Assembly: GCA_021204045.1 (NCBI GenBank)
Contig: JAJQAA010000016.1
Coordinates: forward strand, 1 to 64,000
Direction of reading: 5' to 3'
From: Clostridiales bacterium
GTDB taxonomy: Bacteria > Bacillota > Clostridia > Lachnospirales > Lachnospiraceae
DNA: 64,000 bases
Part shown: positions 41,917 to 51,368 of the stretch, piece by piece
Position numbering within the stretch: the stretch's first letter is position 1
Layout of the letters: each line of letters starts with the position of its first letter
Program-made: the position numbers and the translations under genes
The notes under the pieces: model-generated
Seen by the model: only the letters and a program-made list of their open reading frames with translations
Told to the model about the DNA's origin: nothing
The model's database searches: none

Positions 41917-44043
41917 CTATTGTAATTTCGATTTGATCTCTCTGGACGCTTCATCCGACGTTTCGTCCAGCGCCTCATTCAGCGCCTCGTTCAGCTCACC
42001 GGTTCCCGGCGCCACAAAGCGCCCTTCGCGGATCACCGGCAGCCTGCGGCCGTCCGCGCATACCGCGGTGATATCGCCCAGCTCCGCGTACGGGATCGTG
42101 ATATCCGTATGGCAGCCAAAATATGCTTTCGCGGGATCCTCCCTGCGCAGCAGCGAAATCTCGTTGTCGCGCGCGATCACCTCGCGGCCGTCCGGATTGT
42201 ACATCGGGCTGTCCTCGCTCCAGCTGTAGCAGGTATCACCGACCGCGAAATGCGGCCCCATCTTTTCCGCGATCAGGATGGGCAGCTTCTCGATGATTCC
42301 AAAGCGCCCGGCCATCGCGTAGGCCGTCGTGTTCGTGCCGATTGCGAACTCGCCCAACGGCAACGTATCGTGATTTTTCAGAATTTCCTGGCGGATCAGC
42401 TCGCGTCCCTTAGCTGGATCCGCGCTATTATCGCAGGAGTAGTCCGTCACCATCCCGTTTTCAAAACGCAGACGCAGGTTGATAAACTGGATACTGCCCA
42501 GATAAACCTTTCCCACATGCAGCAGCCCGTTTGTCCCGGCAAGAAGCGGGGAAGTGAACACCTCGCCGAGCGGGATATTCACGTCGGCAACACAGTTCTC
42601 AAAATTGGTCTGGCGGCTGACATCTGTAAGTGTGTGCAGTCGCACCAAAATATCCGTCTCGTTGCCCTCCCGCCCGGTCACATGGATGGATTCCGCCTCA
42701 TCGAGCACATCGATGAGACGCTGCTGGATATCGCGGTAAATTTCATAGTCCAGCGTGTTGATGCGGATCGTTTCCGCAAAAATCTCCGGAAAGCGCCTGC
42801 CAATCTCAGGCAGCGGAAACGCGATGATCGTAAAGCTCGTCTCATCTCCGGGCACATAGCGGTTGATCACCTGCATGGATTCGCTGGTATAAGCCGCCGA
42901 CAATTCTTCCTGCTTTCTGGTAAATCTGCGGGCAGCCGCACAGGTCTTCGGGCTAAATGGCGCGCGCCCAAAGGTTTCCACAACGGCCGGCCCGGCATAG
43001 ACTTCCGCCAGGCGCCTGTATTCTTCATAGGCGGTGCGCAGCACGCCCAGCTTGCGCTCCTTAAACGCCTTATCCAGATAGATCGCGCTGTCATAGCGAT
43101 GGTCAAAATCATACTGCCGGTTGGGAGACGATGCATGCCATCCCGCCTGTCGACCCGGACTCTGCGTCACCGACCACACGGCAGCGCGGCAGAGAATAAC
43201 CGAAAGCCCCATCGCCTGAAACTGGTGGATCGCGGCGCGGATCATGCGCTCGAAACCCAGCTCATAGCGGATCGCCACCGTCTTCTTTTTGCTCAGATCG
43301 CGCCGCATCACCACAAAGCCCCTCTGGTACCCCTGCGTATAAGCCGCGGCCATGCGATCGATGGTCTCCTGCGGCAGCGTGTTCATAAACGCGGCGAGCT
43401 GCAGCTCCGTATCAGAAATATATTCCCCGAAACGATACAGATAACGCAGATCGTCAAGATCGCTGTGTAAGATAATATCCCGCGCAAAGCTCAAAGACGG
43501 ATCCAGCTGCTCACGCACGCGGTAGGTCAGGGTAACGTCACTGTAATCGCTGAAAAACCAGTAAAGCACCTCCCGCACCTGGCGCGGCCGCGGCGTACCT
43601 TCCTCAAAAAGATTATAAATCTCGATCAGCGTTTCCCAGAGAATCGTGATATCCGTCAGGCGGCTCTCAAAAGCAAACACGATCGCGCCGCGCATCTGCG
43701 CATAAAAAGCGGAAAGCAGCGACCCCAGCCTGCTGCCGAGACGCGCAGCGGCATAGTCCGGATTCGCGTAGCTCACGGCATAATGCCCCGGCAAAACATC
43801 CGCGTAAAGCGCCTCATTCAACGCCTGCAGCTCGTCAAGCGTCCGGTCTGCCAGCTCCCCCCGCATCTGGAACCCAAACAGCTCGTCAATCTGCGCCGAA
43901 AACTGCGCCATATGAATAAAATAATCACGAAACGGCTCCGCAACGCGGCTTTCCGCCGCGAACTGCGCGATCCGCTCCACCGCCAGATCGTACCGTTCCG
44001 TGATCGCTGTATTTTCCTCATACCATAAATCCCGATAATCCAT
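41917..44043 (-). CDS. M29-type aminopeptidase, large form
   Basis: Protein of 708 aa whose C-terminal half carries the M29 (AmpS/PepS) metallo-aminopeptidase pattern: VTGREGNETDILVRL, TNFENCVADVNIPLGEVFTSP, EFAIGTNTTAYAMAGRF, ILIAEKMGPHFAVGDTCYSW and CHTDITIPYAEL. Here Glu, His and Asp are the expected metal ligands. The N-terminal 350 residues are a helical region not present in the roughly 410-residue classical M29 enzymes, so this is the long clostridial form. The ATG at 44043 has GAGAGGAG upstream. It probably trims N-terminal residues from cytoplasmic peptides. Confidence 0.85.
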   Translation of the reverse strand: MDYRDLWYEENTAITERYDLAVERIAQFAAESRVAEPFRDYFIHMAQFSAQIDELFGFQMRGELADRTLDELQALNEALYADVLPGHYAVSYANPDYAAARLGSRLGSLLSAFYAQMRGAIVFAFESRLTDITILWETLIEIYNLFEEGTPRPRQVREVLYWFFSDYSDVTLTYRVREQLDPSLSFARDIILHSDLDDLRYLYRFGEYISDTELQLAAFMNTLPQETIDRMAAAYTQGYQRGFVVMRRDLSKKKTVAIRYELGFERMIRAAIHQFQAMGLSVILCRAAVWSVTQSPGRQAGWHASSPNRQYDFDHRYDSAIYLDKAFKERKLGVLRTAYEEYRRLAEVYAGPAVVETFGRAPFSPKTCAAARRFTRKQEELSAAYTSESMQVINRYVPGDETSFTIIAFPLPEIGRRFPEIFAETIRINTLDYEIYRDIQQRLIDVLDEAESIHVTGREGNETDILVRLHTLTDVSRQTNFENCVADVNIPLGEVFTSPLLAGTNGLLHVGKVYLGSIQFINLRLRFENGMVTDYSCDNSADPAKGRELIRQEILKNHDTLPLGEFAIGTNTTAYAMAGRFGIIEKLPILIAEKMGPHFAVGDTCYSWSEDSPMYNPDGREVIARDNEISLLRREDPAKAYFGCHTDITIPYAELGDITAVCADGRRLPVIREGRFVAPGTGELNEALNEALDETSDEASREIKSKLQ

Positions 44044-44054
44044 CGCAGCTCCTC

Positions 44055-44378
44055 TCAACCCGCCAGACCGACCACCAGCATACACAGCCAAAACAACGCC
44101 AGCAGCCCGCCGACGATCACTTCAATCCGCGCGAGCAGATAATTCATCTCCTTCTCCAGAAAGGACGTCGCGCCATAATAGATGGCTACCATCGCAAACA
44201 AAAATCCGGAAAGTCCCAGAGCCGCCACGACCAGACCCGCACTGCCCCGCTCATACACGCTGAGCGCGACGCTTGCAATCGAAAGCATCGCCGCCAGAAT
44301 TACCGCCGGCAGGCCGAAACGGCTGCGCGTGGCAAAAGGCTTTTTTATATACGATATTTTTTTAGGATTTTTCTGCAC
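44055..44378 (-). CDS. small membrane protein, unrecognised family
   Basis: Predicted protein of 107 aa starting at GTG 44378 (AAGGAG 8 bases upstream), overlapping the end of the VanZ-like gene by 17 bases. A basic N-terminus (QKNPKKISYIKKPFATRSRF) is followed by three hydrophobic segments: PAVILAAMLSIASVALSVY, LVVAALGLSGFLFAMVAIYYG and IVGGLLALFWLCMLVVGLAG. I do not recognise the family with certainty. Its close spacing to the aminopeptidase (11 bases) suggests co-expression. No catalytic motif is visible. Confidence 0.7.
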   Translation of the reverse strand: MQKNPKKISYIKKPFATRSRFGLPAVILAAMLSIASVALSVYERGSAGLVVAALGLSGFLFAMVAIYYGATSFLEKEMNYLLARIEVIVGGLLALFWLCMLVVGLAG

Positions 44379-44835
44379 GCCCCGATCTCCTTCGATACCA
44401 CCAGTCGACCAGCCGGTAAGCAAGATAACCCAGCGCACCGCCAAGTGTGTTGAGCAGCAGGTCGTCCACATCAAAACTTCCGACACGCAGTATAAGCTGG
44501 GCAGTCTCAATACAGAGACTGAAACCGAAACAGAGCAGAATCGTACTCCGGCAGCGCATTTTTCCCCGGCTGATCACCGGGAGGAAAAAACCACATGGCA
44601 TAAAACCGATGACATTGCCGAAAACATTCAGCAAAAACGCTTCCATACCCAGCTGATGGCGGTAACGGTAAAAACGGCGGATTTCCTTGAACAATTCCAG
44701 ATTGTACGCGTACTCCCTGCGGGCGGGATCCCGCCCCAGAGATTCGGCGAAAAACATCAGATAAATCAGCAGGCCAAGATAAACCAGGAACAGAATCCAT
44801 CCCAGCCTCTGGCTTTTCGTCGTATGTTTAATCAT
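44362..44835 (-). CDS. VanZ family membrane protein
   Basis: Protein of 157 aa with the VanZ-like arrangement of four hydrophobic segments. WILFLVYLGLLIYLMFF is first, the conserved NVFGNVIGFMPCGFFLP is central, FGFSLCIETAQLIL is third, and FDVDDLLLNTLGGALGYL is the signature end. VanZ gives low-level teicoplanin resistance in enterococci, but most homologues, like this one far from van genes, have no known role. It starts within six bases of a 49-residue membrane protein gene. Confidence 0.9.
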   Translation of the reverse strand: MIKHTTKSQRLGWILFLVYLGLLIYLMFFAESLGRDPARREYAYNLELFKEIRRFYRYRHQLGMEAFLLNVFGNVIGFMPCGFFLPVISRGKMRCRSTILLCFGFSLCIETAQLILRVGSFDVDDLLLNTLGGALGYLAYRLVDWWYRRRSGRAEKS

Positions 44836-44841
44836 GAGCGC

Positions 44842-44991
44842 CTAAAAAATAATCTCCGATTTGCGTTTCAGCAGGACTCCGCCGCTGATGATCGCCATCG
44901 TGCCGACGACAAGTCCGGTCACCAGGATGATCACGCCCACGGTAATATTGCAGGCGCCGATGTTACGCATGGTTTTATATGCCTTTTCCAT
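44842..44991 (-). CDS. 49-residue single-pass or two-helix membrane protein
   Basis: Short open frame MEKAYKTMRNIGACNITVG... of 49 aa, ending KRKSEIIF. A charged N-terminus precedes two hydrophobic stretches around a Gly-Thr turn (VIILVTGLVVG, MAIISGGVLL) and a basic C-terminus, as in a small inner-membrane protein or hairpin. GGAG lies 12 bases before the ATG. It is between pyrE and the VanZ gene on the same strand with tight spacing. The real coding nature is supported by position and by the clean membrane-protein pattern. Function unknown. Confidence 0.7.
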   Translation of the reverse strand: MEKAYKTMRNIGACNITVGVIILVTGLVVGTMAIISGGVLLKRKSEIIF

Positions 44992-45039
44992 ATTCATTCA
45001 TTTCTCCGTTCTGCCGCGCCGCCGGCGGCCGATCCTGTT

Positions 45040-45723
45040 TTACCCTTCCTGCTGTGCCCCATACTGTTCATAATACGCGTCGATCGCCGCTTTCAATTCA
45101 TCATTGATGATCACACGGCCACGATACGGATGATTGTAAAGGTGCTCGACCACCTCGCCCATCGTCACGATCGCCGTCGTCCGGAAACCATACTTCTCCT
45201 CGATCTCCCGCAGCGCTGATTTTGTGCCGCTCCCGCGCTCCATGCGGTCGACGGAGACAACCAGACCAAGCACATCGGCGTTTGCCTGCGCCCGGATGAT
45301 CGGCAGGGTCTCCCCGATCGAAGTCCCGGCTGTCGTGACGTCCTCGATGATCACAACCCGGTCGCCGTCCTGGATCGGACTTCCAAGCAGAATGCCCTTG
45401 TCGCCATGGTCTTTGATCTCCTTGCGGTTGGAGCAGTATTTGATATCTGCGTCATAAAACTCACTGATCGCCATCGTCGTCGTCACCGAAAGCGGAATCC
45501 CCTTGTAGGCCGGTCCGAACAGCACGTCAAAATCCAGGCCATATGCATTATGAATCGCCCGCGCATAATATCCCCCCAGGCGGCGCAGCTGCGTGCCCGT
45601 GCGGTAGAAGCCGGTGTTGACAAAAAACGGCGTCTTCCGTCCACTCTTGGTCACAAAGTCACCAAATTTTAACACTTCGCAGTCAATCATAAATTCAATA
45701 AATTCTTTTTTATAGTCTTCCAT
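45040..45723 (-). CDS. pyrE: orotate phosphoribosyltransferase
   Basis: Enzyme of 227 aa joining orotate and PRPP to OMP. It shows KSGRKTPFFVNTGFY, GPAYKGIPL near residue 72, the conserved YCSNRKEIKDHG loop and the PRPP motif VVIIEDVTTAGTSIGE. The ATG at 45723 (GAGGAG 9 bases upstream) is preferred over an upstream frame extension of 27 residues that has no ribosome site. It is the last pyr gene in the order pyrF-K-D-E, after a 109-base gap with several small inverted repeats but no recognised PyrR site. Confidence 0.95.
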   Translation of the reverse strand: MEDYKKEFIEFMIDCEVLKFGDFVTKSGRKTPFFVNTGFYRTGTQLRRLGGYYARAIHNAYGLDFDVLFGPAYKGIPLSVTTTMAISEFYDADIKYCSNRKEIKDHGDKGILLGSPIQDGDRVVIIEDVTTAGTSIGETLPIIRAQANADVLGLVVSVDRMERGSGTKSALREIEEKYGFRTTAIVTMGEVVEHLYNHPYRGRVIINDELKAAIDAYYEQYGAQQEG

Positions 45724-45832
45724 AATCCGTATCTCCTCATTCCGGCACCTGCCTGCAGGCTCATCGATCGCCGCCCGGCGATTCACCGACAGTTGTCTGT
45801 CCAATCATCGAAACCAGCCGGTTTGTCATCAA

Positions 45833-46738
45833 TCAGCGCACACATCCGATCAGTTCATTGATGTCCGCGACGCCATGCTCGCGCAGGTAATGTTCGATTC
45901 CCTCAGCGATCTCCACCGTCGCATAAGGGTTGTAAAAATTGGCTGTGCCGACGGAAACCGCCGTCGCACCCGCCATGATAAACTCGAGTGCGTCCTCTGC
46001 CGTGGCGATGCCGCCCATACCGATAACCGGCAGACTGACCGCATTCGCGACCTGGTAAACCATGCGCACGGCAACCGGCTTCACAGCGGGTCCGGACAGA
46101 CCGCCCGTGCGGTTGGCAAGCGCGAAGCTGCGGCGCTCGATGTCAATCTTCATGCCCGTCAGCGTATTGATCAGCGACAGCGCGTCGGCGCCGCCCGCCT
46201 CCGCCGCCTTCGCCATCACCGTGATATCGGTGACATTGGGGCTCAGCTTCATGATAACCGGCTGTCTCGCATGGCGTTTCACCGCGCGCGTGATCTCCTC
46301 GACCGCACGCGGATCCTGCCCAAAGGCGATCCCGCCTTCTTTTACATTGGGGCAGGAAATATTGATCTCCAGCAAATCGACCGGCTGATCTGCGAGACGC
46401 TCTACCACTTCAAGATAATCCTCCGTCGTCTTTCCGCAGACGTTAACAATGATTTTCGTATCATACTGGCGCAGAAACGGGATATCGCGCTCGATAAAAA
46501 CATCGATCCCCGGGTTCTGCAGGCCGATCGCGTTGAGCATGCCGCCGTAGACCTCCGCAATGCGCGGCGTCGGATTGCCCGGCCAGGGTACGTTGGCCAC
46601 GCCCTTGGTGACCACCGCGCCAAGACAACTAAGATCGACAAATTCGCTGTACTCCATGCCGCTGCCGAAGGTACCGGAAGCTGTCATCACCGGGTTTTTC
46701 AGACTGACGCCGGCCAGCGTCACTTCCATCTGACTCAC
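45833..46738 (-). CDS. pyrD: dihydroorotate dehydrogenase B, catalytic subunit
   Basis: FMN enzyme of 301 aa, class 1B, oxidising dihydroorotate to orotate. FMN and substrate sites are in NPVMTASGTFGSG, NAIGLQNPGID, EINISCPNVKEGG (with the class-typical catalytic Cys), MKLSPNVTDI and GMGGIATAEDALEFIMAGA. It starts at GTG 46738, overlapping the pyrK stop in GTGA with GGAGG 7 bases upstream. An ATG at 46729 is an alternative. Class 1B enzymes need PyrK, encoded immediately upstream. Confidence 0.95.
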   Translation of the reverse strand: MSQMEVTLAGVSLKNPVMTASGTFGSGMEYSEFVDLSCLGAVVTKGVANVPWPGNPTPRIAEVYGGMLNAIGLQNPGIDVFIERDIPFLRQYDTKIIVNVCGKTTEDYLEVVERLADQPVDLLEINISCPNVKEGGIAFGQDPRAVEEITRAVKRHARQPVIMKLSPNVTDITVMAKAAEAGGADALSLINTLTGMKIDIERRSFALANRTGGLSGPAVKPVAVRMVYQVANAVSLPVIGMGGIATAEDALEFIMAGATAVSVGTANFYNPYATVEIAEGIEHYLREHGVADINELIGCVR

Positions 46739-47520
46739 AGTTCCACCTCCCCCGCTGCAAAGACCGGACCGTCCTTGCAGACACGTTTGTTGTGGACATG
46801 CGAATGTCCGTCTATCTCCCGCGACCTGCATACACAGGCCAGACAGGCTCCGATCCCGCAGGCCATGCGTTCCTCGAGGGAAAGCCAGCAGGCGATATCA
46901 TTTTTAAGCGCATAGTCCCTGATCGCGCGCAGCATCGGTGTCGGTCCGCAGGCATAAATCACATCCGCCTCCAGCCCATTTGCGCAAACTACATCGAGCA
47001 CGTTGCCCTTTGTTCCGGCGCTGCCGTCCTCCGTTGCAACGTAAACCGTCCCGTAGGACGCAAATTCTTCATTCAAAAACAGCTGGTCGCGGTAGCCGAG
47101 CACAATCTGTTTCTCGCCCGGCAGCTGTCTGGCCAGCTCCAGCATCGGCGGTATGCCGATGCCGCCGCCAAATAAAATCGATTTTCGCTCATCGTCCAAC
47201 GGAAAACCATTGCCCAGCGGGCCGAGCACCGTGATCGCATCGCCGGCCTGATAATGGGAAAATTCCCGCGTACCGGCGCCCACCGCCCGGTAGACGATAC
47301 GAAGCCGCCCGGCCGTCCGGTCGATCTCACATAAGCTGATCGGCCGTGGCAGCAGCTTTCCGGCGTCTTTTGTATAGACGGAGAGAAACTGCCCCGGTTT
47401 CGCTTCCGTGGCAATCTCCTCCGCCTGTATCCACATGCTGAAAATATCGGGAGCCAGCGCTTCCTGACTGACGACCCAAGCCTTCAGGCGAAGCTTTTTC
47501 CCCGTTTTTTTCTCCGTCAT
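46735..47520 (-). CDS. pyrK: dihydroorotate dehydrogenase B, electron transfer subunit
   Basis: FAD and [2Fe-2S] protein of 261 aa passing electrons from PyrD to NAD+. The FAD-binding RPISLCEIDRTAGRLRIVYR and the NAD-domain GPLGNGFPL and LFGGGIGIPPMLELARQL are clear. The cluster cysteines lie in ERMACGIGACLACVCRS and KRVCKDGPVF. The ATG at 47520 has GGAGG upstream. A GTG at 47547 overlapping pyrF lacks a ribosome site. The pyrK-pyrD overlap ties the two subunits. Confidence 0.95.
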   Translation of the reverse strand: MTEKKTGKKLRLKAWVVSQEALAPDIFSMWIQAEEIATEAKPGQFLSVYTKDAGKLLPRPISLCEIDRTAGRLRIVYRAVGAGTREFSHYQAGDAITVLGPLGNGFPLDDERKSILFGGGIGIPPMLELARQLPGEKQIVLGYRDQLFLNEEFASYGTVYVATEDGSAGTKGNVLDVVCANGLEADVIYACGPTPMLRAIRDYALKNDIACWLSLEERMACGIGACLACVCRSREIDGHSHVHNKRVCKDGPVFAAGEVEL

Positions 47521-47543
47521 AAGCCCTCCGCTCTGCCGCTTTC

Positions 47544-48461
47544 TCACAGGACGCTGTTGATATCGGCCACCATATCGATAACCGCCTGGCGGGACGCCTC
47601 CCCGAAATGCTCCGCGCCGAATTTGCTGTACTTATCCTGGCGGTAAGCCGCGATAATACCGCGCGAGGAGTTGACGATCGCGCCGCTGCCCTCCGCGTCA
47701 AAGCAGTGACGCAGATCCTGCGCCGTGGCTCCCTGCGCGCCGTAACCGGGCACGAGGAAGAAGGTATGCGGCATCTGCGCGCGCAGCTTCACGCTCATCT
47801 GCGGGTACGTCGCTCCCACGACCGCGCCGACATTGCTGTAAACGCCGTCCATGCAGGCGCTGCCCCACTCCGCTACCTTATCCGCGACCAGCTCGTAGAG
47901 CGGGCGGCCGTCAATCAGGCGATCCTGGAATTCTCCGCTGGATGGGTTGGAGGTCTTTACCAGTACAAAAATGCCCTTGTCCTCCGCGCCGCACACGTCC
48001 ACAAATGGCTTGACGCCGTCCGTACCCAGATAGGGATTCACGGTAAGAAAATCCGTGTCAAACGCACTGCAATATTGATTTCCCACCTTAACCTTGCCCA
48101 GATGCGCTGCCGCGTAAGCCGCGGAGGTCGAACCGATGTCGCCGCGCTTGGCGTCCCCGATCACGATCAGCCCCTTTTCCTGGCAGTAGCGCACCGTCTT
48201 TTCATAGACCTTCAGTCCCTCGAGGCCGAACTGCTCATACATGGCGATCTGCGGCTTCACCGCCGGGATAAGGTCACAGGTGCAGTCAATAATCTCTTTA
48301 TTGAAATGCCAGACCGCGTCCGCTGCTCCCGCGAGTGTCTCGCCAAGTTCGGCGAAAGAACGTTTCCGTATCTGCTCCGGGATGTAATCCAGCATCGGAT
48401 CAAGGCCGACACAAATCGGCGCGCTGGTCTGACGAATCTTATCAATCAGTTTCTGTATCAT
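47544..48461 (-). CDS. pyrF: orotidine 5'-phosphate decarboxylase
   Basis: Final enzyme of UMP synthesis, 305 aa, the longer form (type 2, about 270-310 residues) rather than the 230-residue one. CVGLDPMLDYIP, KPQIAMYEQFGLEGLKVYEK, the catalytic DAKRGDIGSTSAAYA, VNPYLGTDGV and FFLVPGYGAQGATAQD are present. AAGGAG lies before the ATG. It is first of the pyrF-K-D-E series and lies 65 bases after alaS without an obvious terminator, so read-through from alaS is possible. Confidence 0.95.
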   Translation of the reverse strand: MIQKLIDKIRQTSAPICVGLDPMLDYIPEQIRKRSFAELGETLAGAADAVWHFNKEIIDCTCDLIPAVKPQIAMYEQFGLEGLKVYEKTVRYCQEKGLIVIGDAKRGDIGSTSAAYAAAHLGKVKVGNQYCSAFDTDFLTVNPYLGTDGVKPFVDVCGAEDKGIFVLVKTSNPSSGEFQDRLIDGRPLYELVADKVAEWGSACMDGVYSNVGAVVGATYPQMSVKLRAQMPHTFFLVPGYGAQGATAQDLRHCFDAEGSGAIVNSSRGIIAAYRQDKYSKFGAEHFGEASRQAVIDMVADINSVL

Positions 48462-48526
48462 GATTTCTCCTTCTATGGCACATTTATTGCGCCCTTATGG
48501 TAGCTTTGGAAATTTACTTCCAGGAG

Positions 48527-51172
48527 TTATTTCCCTCCAAGCTGCTCTGCGGCAACCTCATAAGCCTTTGCCAGAGCCGCGTCCACGCCCGCGGGATTCT
48601 TGCCGCCGGCCTGGGCCATGTTCGGCCGTCCGCCGCCGCCGCCGCCAACCAGGGAAGCGACCGCTTTGATCAGATTTCCGGCATGAGCGCCCTTCTTCTG
48701 CGCCTCGTCCGTGGCCGTCGCCATCAGGCTGACCTTGCCGTCCTGCACCGCGGCGAGCACAATCACACCCTCGCCCAGCTTGCTCTTCAGCTGATCTCCC
48801 AGCGTGCGCAGGCCGTTCATGTCCGCGTCCGTAACTTTCGCCGCCAGTACTTTGACACCGCCGATCTCCCGCACCTGATTCATCACATCGCCCAGGGATT
48901 CGCTGGCCAGCCTGCTCTTAAGCTTTTCATTCTCCGAATGCAGGGCGCGTAGTTCCTCCGTCATCGACTCGATCCGCGCCTTCAGCTCGGCCGGCGTTGC
49001 CTTCGCCGCGCGCGCGGCTTCGATAAGCAGCTCCTCCTCTTTCTGATAATGCTCCATCAGCCCGTCGCCGGTGAGCGCCTCGATACGTCTCACTCCGGCC
49101 GCGATGCCCGCTTCCGAAAGGATTTTAAAGGACTGGATAACACCAGTGCCGCGCACATGAGTACCGCCGCAAAGCTCCGTGGAGAAATCGCCCATTTTGA
49201 CCACACGAACCACTTCGCCGTATTTTTCGCCAAACAGCGCCATAGCGCCGGTCTTCTTCGCCTCATCCAGACTCATCTCCTGCGTCGTGACCACCAGATC
49301 TTCCCGGATCTCGCGGTTTACCAGCTCTTCCACCTTCTGAATCTCTTCCGGCGTCATCGCCGAGAAATGCGTAAAGTCGAAACGCAGCCGCCCCGGCGTC
49401 ACCAGGGAACCGGCCTGCTCCACATGCTCGCCAAGCACAGTGCGCAGCGCTTTCTGCAGCAGGTGCGTCGCGCTGTGGTTTTTCTCCGTCGCGTGACGGC
49501 TTTCCGCATCCACATGGAGCTCCACCGTCTCGCCGACCGCCAGCATCCCGGAGGTCATCACGCCCACATGGCCGATCTTGCCGCCCTGCAGATGAATCGT
49601 ATCGCGCACCTCAAATCTTCCCCCGGCGCTCTCGATCACACCGATATCTCCGGTCTGGCCGCCCATCGTTCCGTAAAACGGCGTCTCATCCACAATGATC
49701 GTGCCGGTCTGGCCGTCCGTCAGAGCCTCCACAATCTCGGTTTCCGTCGTCAGCACTGTGATCGGAGACTTGTGGTCGAGCCGGTCATAGCCGACAAATT
49801 TTGAAGTGATCTCGGCCGGAATGGACTGGTACACGGTCACGTCCGCGCCCATATAGTTGGTCGTCTTCCGCGCCTTCCGAGCTTTCTCGCGCTGTTCCTT
49901 CATTGCGGCTTCAAAGCCCTTCTCATCGACAGTCATCTGCTTCTCAGCGAGAATCTCCACCGTCAGATCCAGCGGGAATCCGTAGGTATCGTAAAGCTTG
50001 AAAGCGTTGGCGCCGGAGAATACCTTCTCACCGTGCTCTGCCATCTCCGCTTCCATATCCGCGAGGATCGCCAGTCCCTGGTCGATCGTGCGGTTAAATT
50101 TCTCTTCCTCCTCGGCCAGCACCTTGAGGATCATCGGTTTCTTTTCTTCCAGTTCCGGATAACCGTCGCTGGAAAGACGGATCACCGTCTCGGCGAGCCC
50201 AGCCATGAAACGCCCCTCGATGCCCAGGATCCGGCCATGACGCGCGGCGCGGCGCAGCAGACGGCGCAGCACATAACCGCGTCCCTCGTTGGAGGGCATG
50301 ATGCCGTCGGAAATCATGAAGGTGCAGGATTTCACATGATCGGCGATGATACGCAGAGAAACGTCCTTTTTCTCATCCTTGAGATACTCCGTGTGCGCCA
50401 GCGCGCAGACCTCGTCGAGCAGCGCCTTGTTGGTGTCCACCGTAAACAGGGAATCGACGTCCTGCACGACCACAGCCAAGCGCTCCAGGCCCATGCCGGT
50501 ATCGATGTTTTTCTGCTTCAGCTCGGTATAATTGCCGTGGCCGTCGTTGTCAAACTGCGTAAAGACATTGTTCCAGACTTCAATATAGCGATCACAGTCG
50601 CAACCGACCGTGCAGCCCGGCTTGCCGCAGCCATATTTCTCACCGCGGTCATAATAGATCTCCGAGCAGGGACCGCAGGGACCCGCGCCATGCTCCCAGA
50701 AATTGTCCTCCTTGCCAAAGCGGAAAATCTTCTCCGCCGGCACGCCGATCTCCTTGTTCCAGATATCATAAGCCTCGTCATCGTCCAGATAGACAGACGG
50801 ATAAAGCCGCTCCGGATCCAGGCCGACCACCTCGGTCAAAAACTCCCAGGACCAGTGAATCGCCTCGTCCTTGAAATAATCGCCAAACGAGAAATTGCCC
50901 AGCATCTCAAAAAAGGTGCCGTGACGCGCGGTCTTGCCGATATTTTCGATATCGCCGGTGCGGATGCACTTCTGGCAGGTCGTCACACGGCGGCGCGGCG
51001 GAATCTCCTGGCCGGTAAAATACGGCTTGAGCGGCGCCATGCCGGAATTGATCAGCAGAAGACTGTTGTCATTGTGCGGCACCAGCGAAAAACTTTTCAT
51101 TGCCAGATGTCCCTTGCTCTCAAAAAACTCCAGGAACATTTTTCTTAATTCATTTACTCCATACTTCTTCAC
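48527..51172 (-). CDS. alaS: alanyl-tRNA synthetase
   Basis: Class II synthetase of 881 aa charging tRNA-Ala. Catalytic domain: ELRKMFLEFFESKGH, FSLVPHNDNSLLLINSGMAPLKPYF (shortened motif), TCQKCIRTGDIEN and RGYVLRRLLRRAARHG. Editing domain zinc ligands are in NHSATHLLQKAL and LCGGTHV. The C-terminal DHHA1 domain ends in the glycine run GGGGGGRPNMAQAGG. The GTG at 51172 with GGAGG 9 bases upstream gives the standard N-terminus VKKYGVNELRK. No T-box leader was found upstream. Confidence 0.96.
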   Translation of the reverse strand: MKKYGVNELRKMFLEFFESKGHLAMKSFSLVPHNDNSLLLINSGMAPLKPYFTGQEIPPRRRVTTCQKCIRTGDIENIGKTARHGTFFEMLGNFSFGDYFKDEAIHWSWEFLTEVVGLDPERLYPSVYLDDDEAYDIWNKEIGVPAEKIFRFGKEDNFWEHGAGPCGPCSEIYYDRGEKYGCGKPGCTVGCDCDRYIEVWNNVFTQFDNDGHGNYTELKQKNIDTGMGLERLAVVVQDVDSLFTVDTNKALLDEVCALAHTEYLKDEKKDVSLRIIADHVKSCTFMISDGIMPSNEGRGYVLRRLLRRAARHGRILGIEGRFMAGLAETVIRLSSDGYPELEEKKPMILKVLAEEEEKFNRTIDQGLAILADMEAEMAEHGEKVFSGANAFKLYDTYGFPLDLTVEILAEKQMTVDEKGFEAAMKEQREKARKARKTTNYMGADVTVYQSIPAEITSKFVGYDRLDHKSPITVLTTETEIVEALTDGQTGTIIVDETPFYGTMGGQTGDIGVIESAGGRFEVRDTIHLQGGKIGHVGVMTSGMLAVGETVELHVDAESRHATEKNHSATHLLQKALRTVLGEHVEQAGSLVTPGRLRFDFTHFSAMTPEEIQKVEELVNREIREDLVVTTQEMSLDEAKKTGAMALFGEKYGEVVRVVKMGDFSTELCGGTHVRGTGVIQSFKILSEAGIAAGVRRIEALTGDGLMEHYQKEEELLIEAARAAKATPAELKARIESMTEELRALHSENEKLKSRLASESLGDVMNQVREIGGVKVLAAKVTDADMNGLRTLGDQLKSKLGEGVIVLAAVQDGKVSLMATATDEAQKKGAHAGNLIKAVASLVGGGGGGRPNMAQAGGKNPAGVDAALAKAYEVAAEQLGGK

Positions 51173-51238
51173 TTCGTCATTCCTCCGTAAGCTCAGCTTT
51201 CCGGGGCCGCCCCTGTTTCCGGCAGCTTCCAACTTTGT

Positions 51239-51267
51239 ATCTTAGCATAGTCAATGCCAATTAGCAA
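51239..51267 (-). promoter_or_regulatory. possible alaS promoter
   Basis: TTGCTA (51262-51267), 17 bases, TAAGAT (51239-51244) on the minus strand, about 65 bases before the alaS start. Both boxes match four of six consensus positions. Confidence 0.4.
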
Positions 51268-51368
51268 GGAAAACGCGCAAAAAATCAAGCCGCAAAATCA
51301 AATGCAAAATCAAATCGGTAAAAGAAAGAACCATGAAAAAAGGCAGCTGCCGTATTTTGGCAACCGCC

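Noticed and set aside
45724-45832. PyrR-binding attenuator between pyrD and pyrE
   Set aside because: Several small inverted repeats are present but none matches a PyrR-binding pattern, and no terminator follows.
51330-51362. Terminator at GGCAGCTGCC before a T-run on the minus strand, after the LprI-like gene
   Set aside because: The palindrome gives a stem of only a few pairs with a small loop. It is too weak to call.
51173-51368. T-box riboswitch before alaS
   Set aside because: No T-box core or specifier-loop pattern is present in the region before the start codon.
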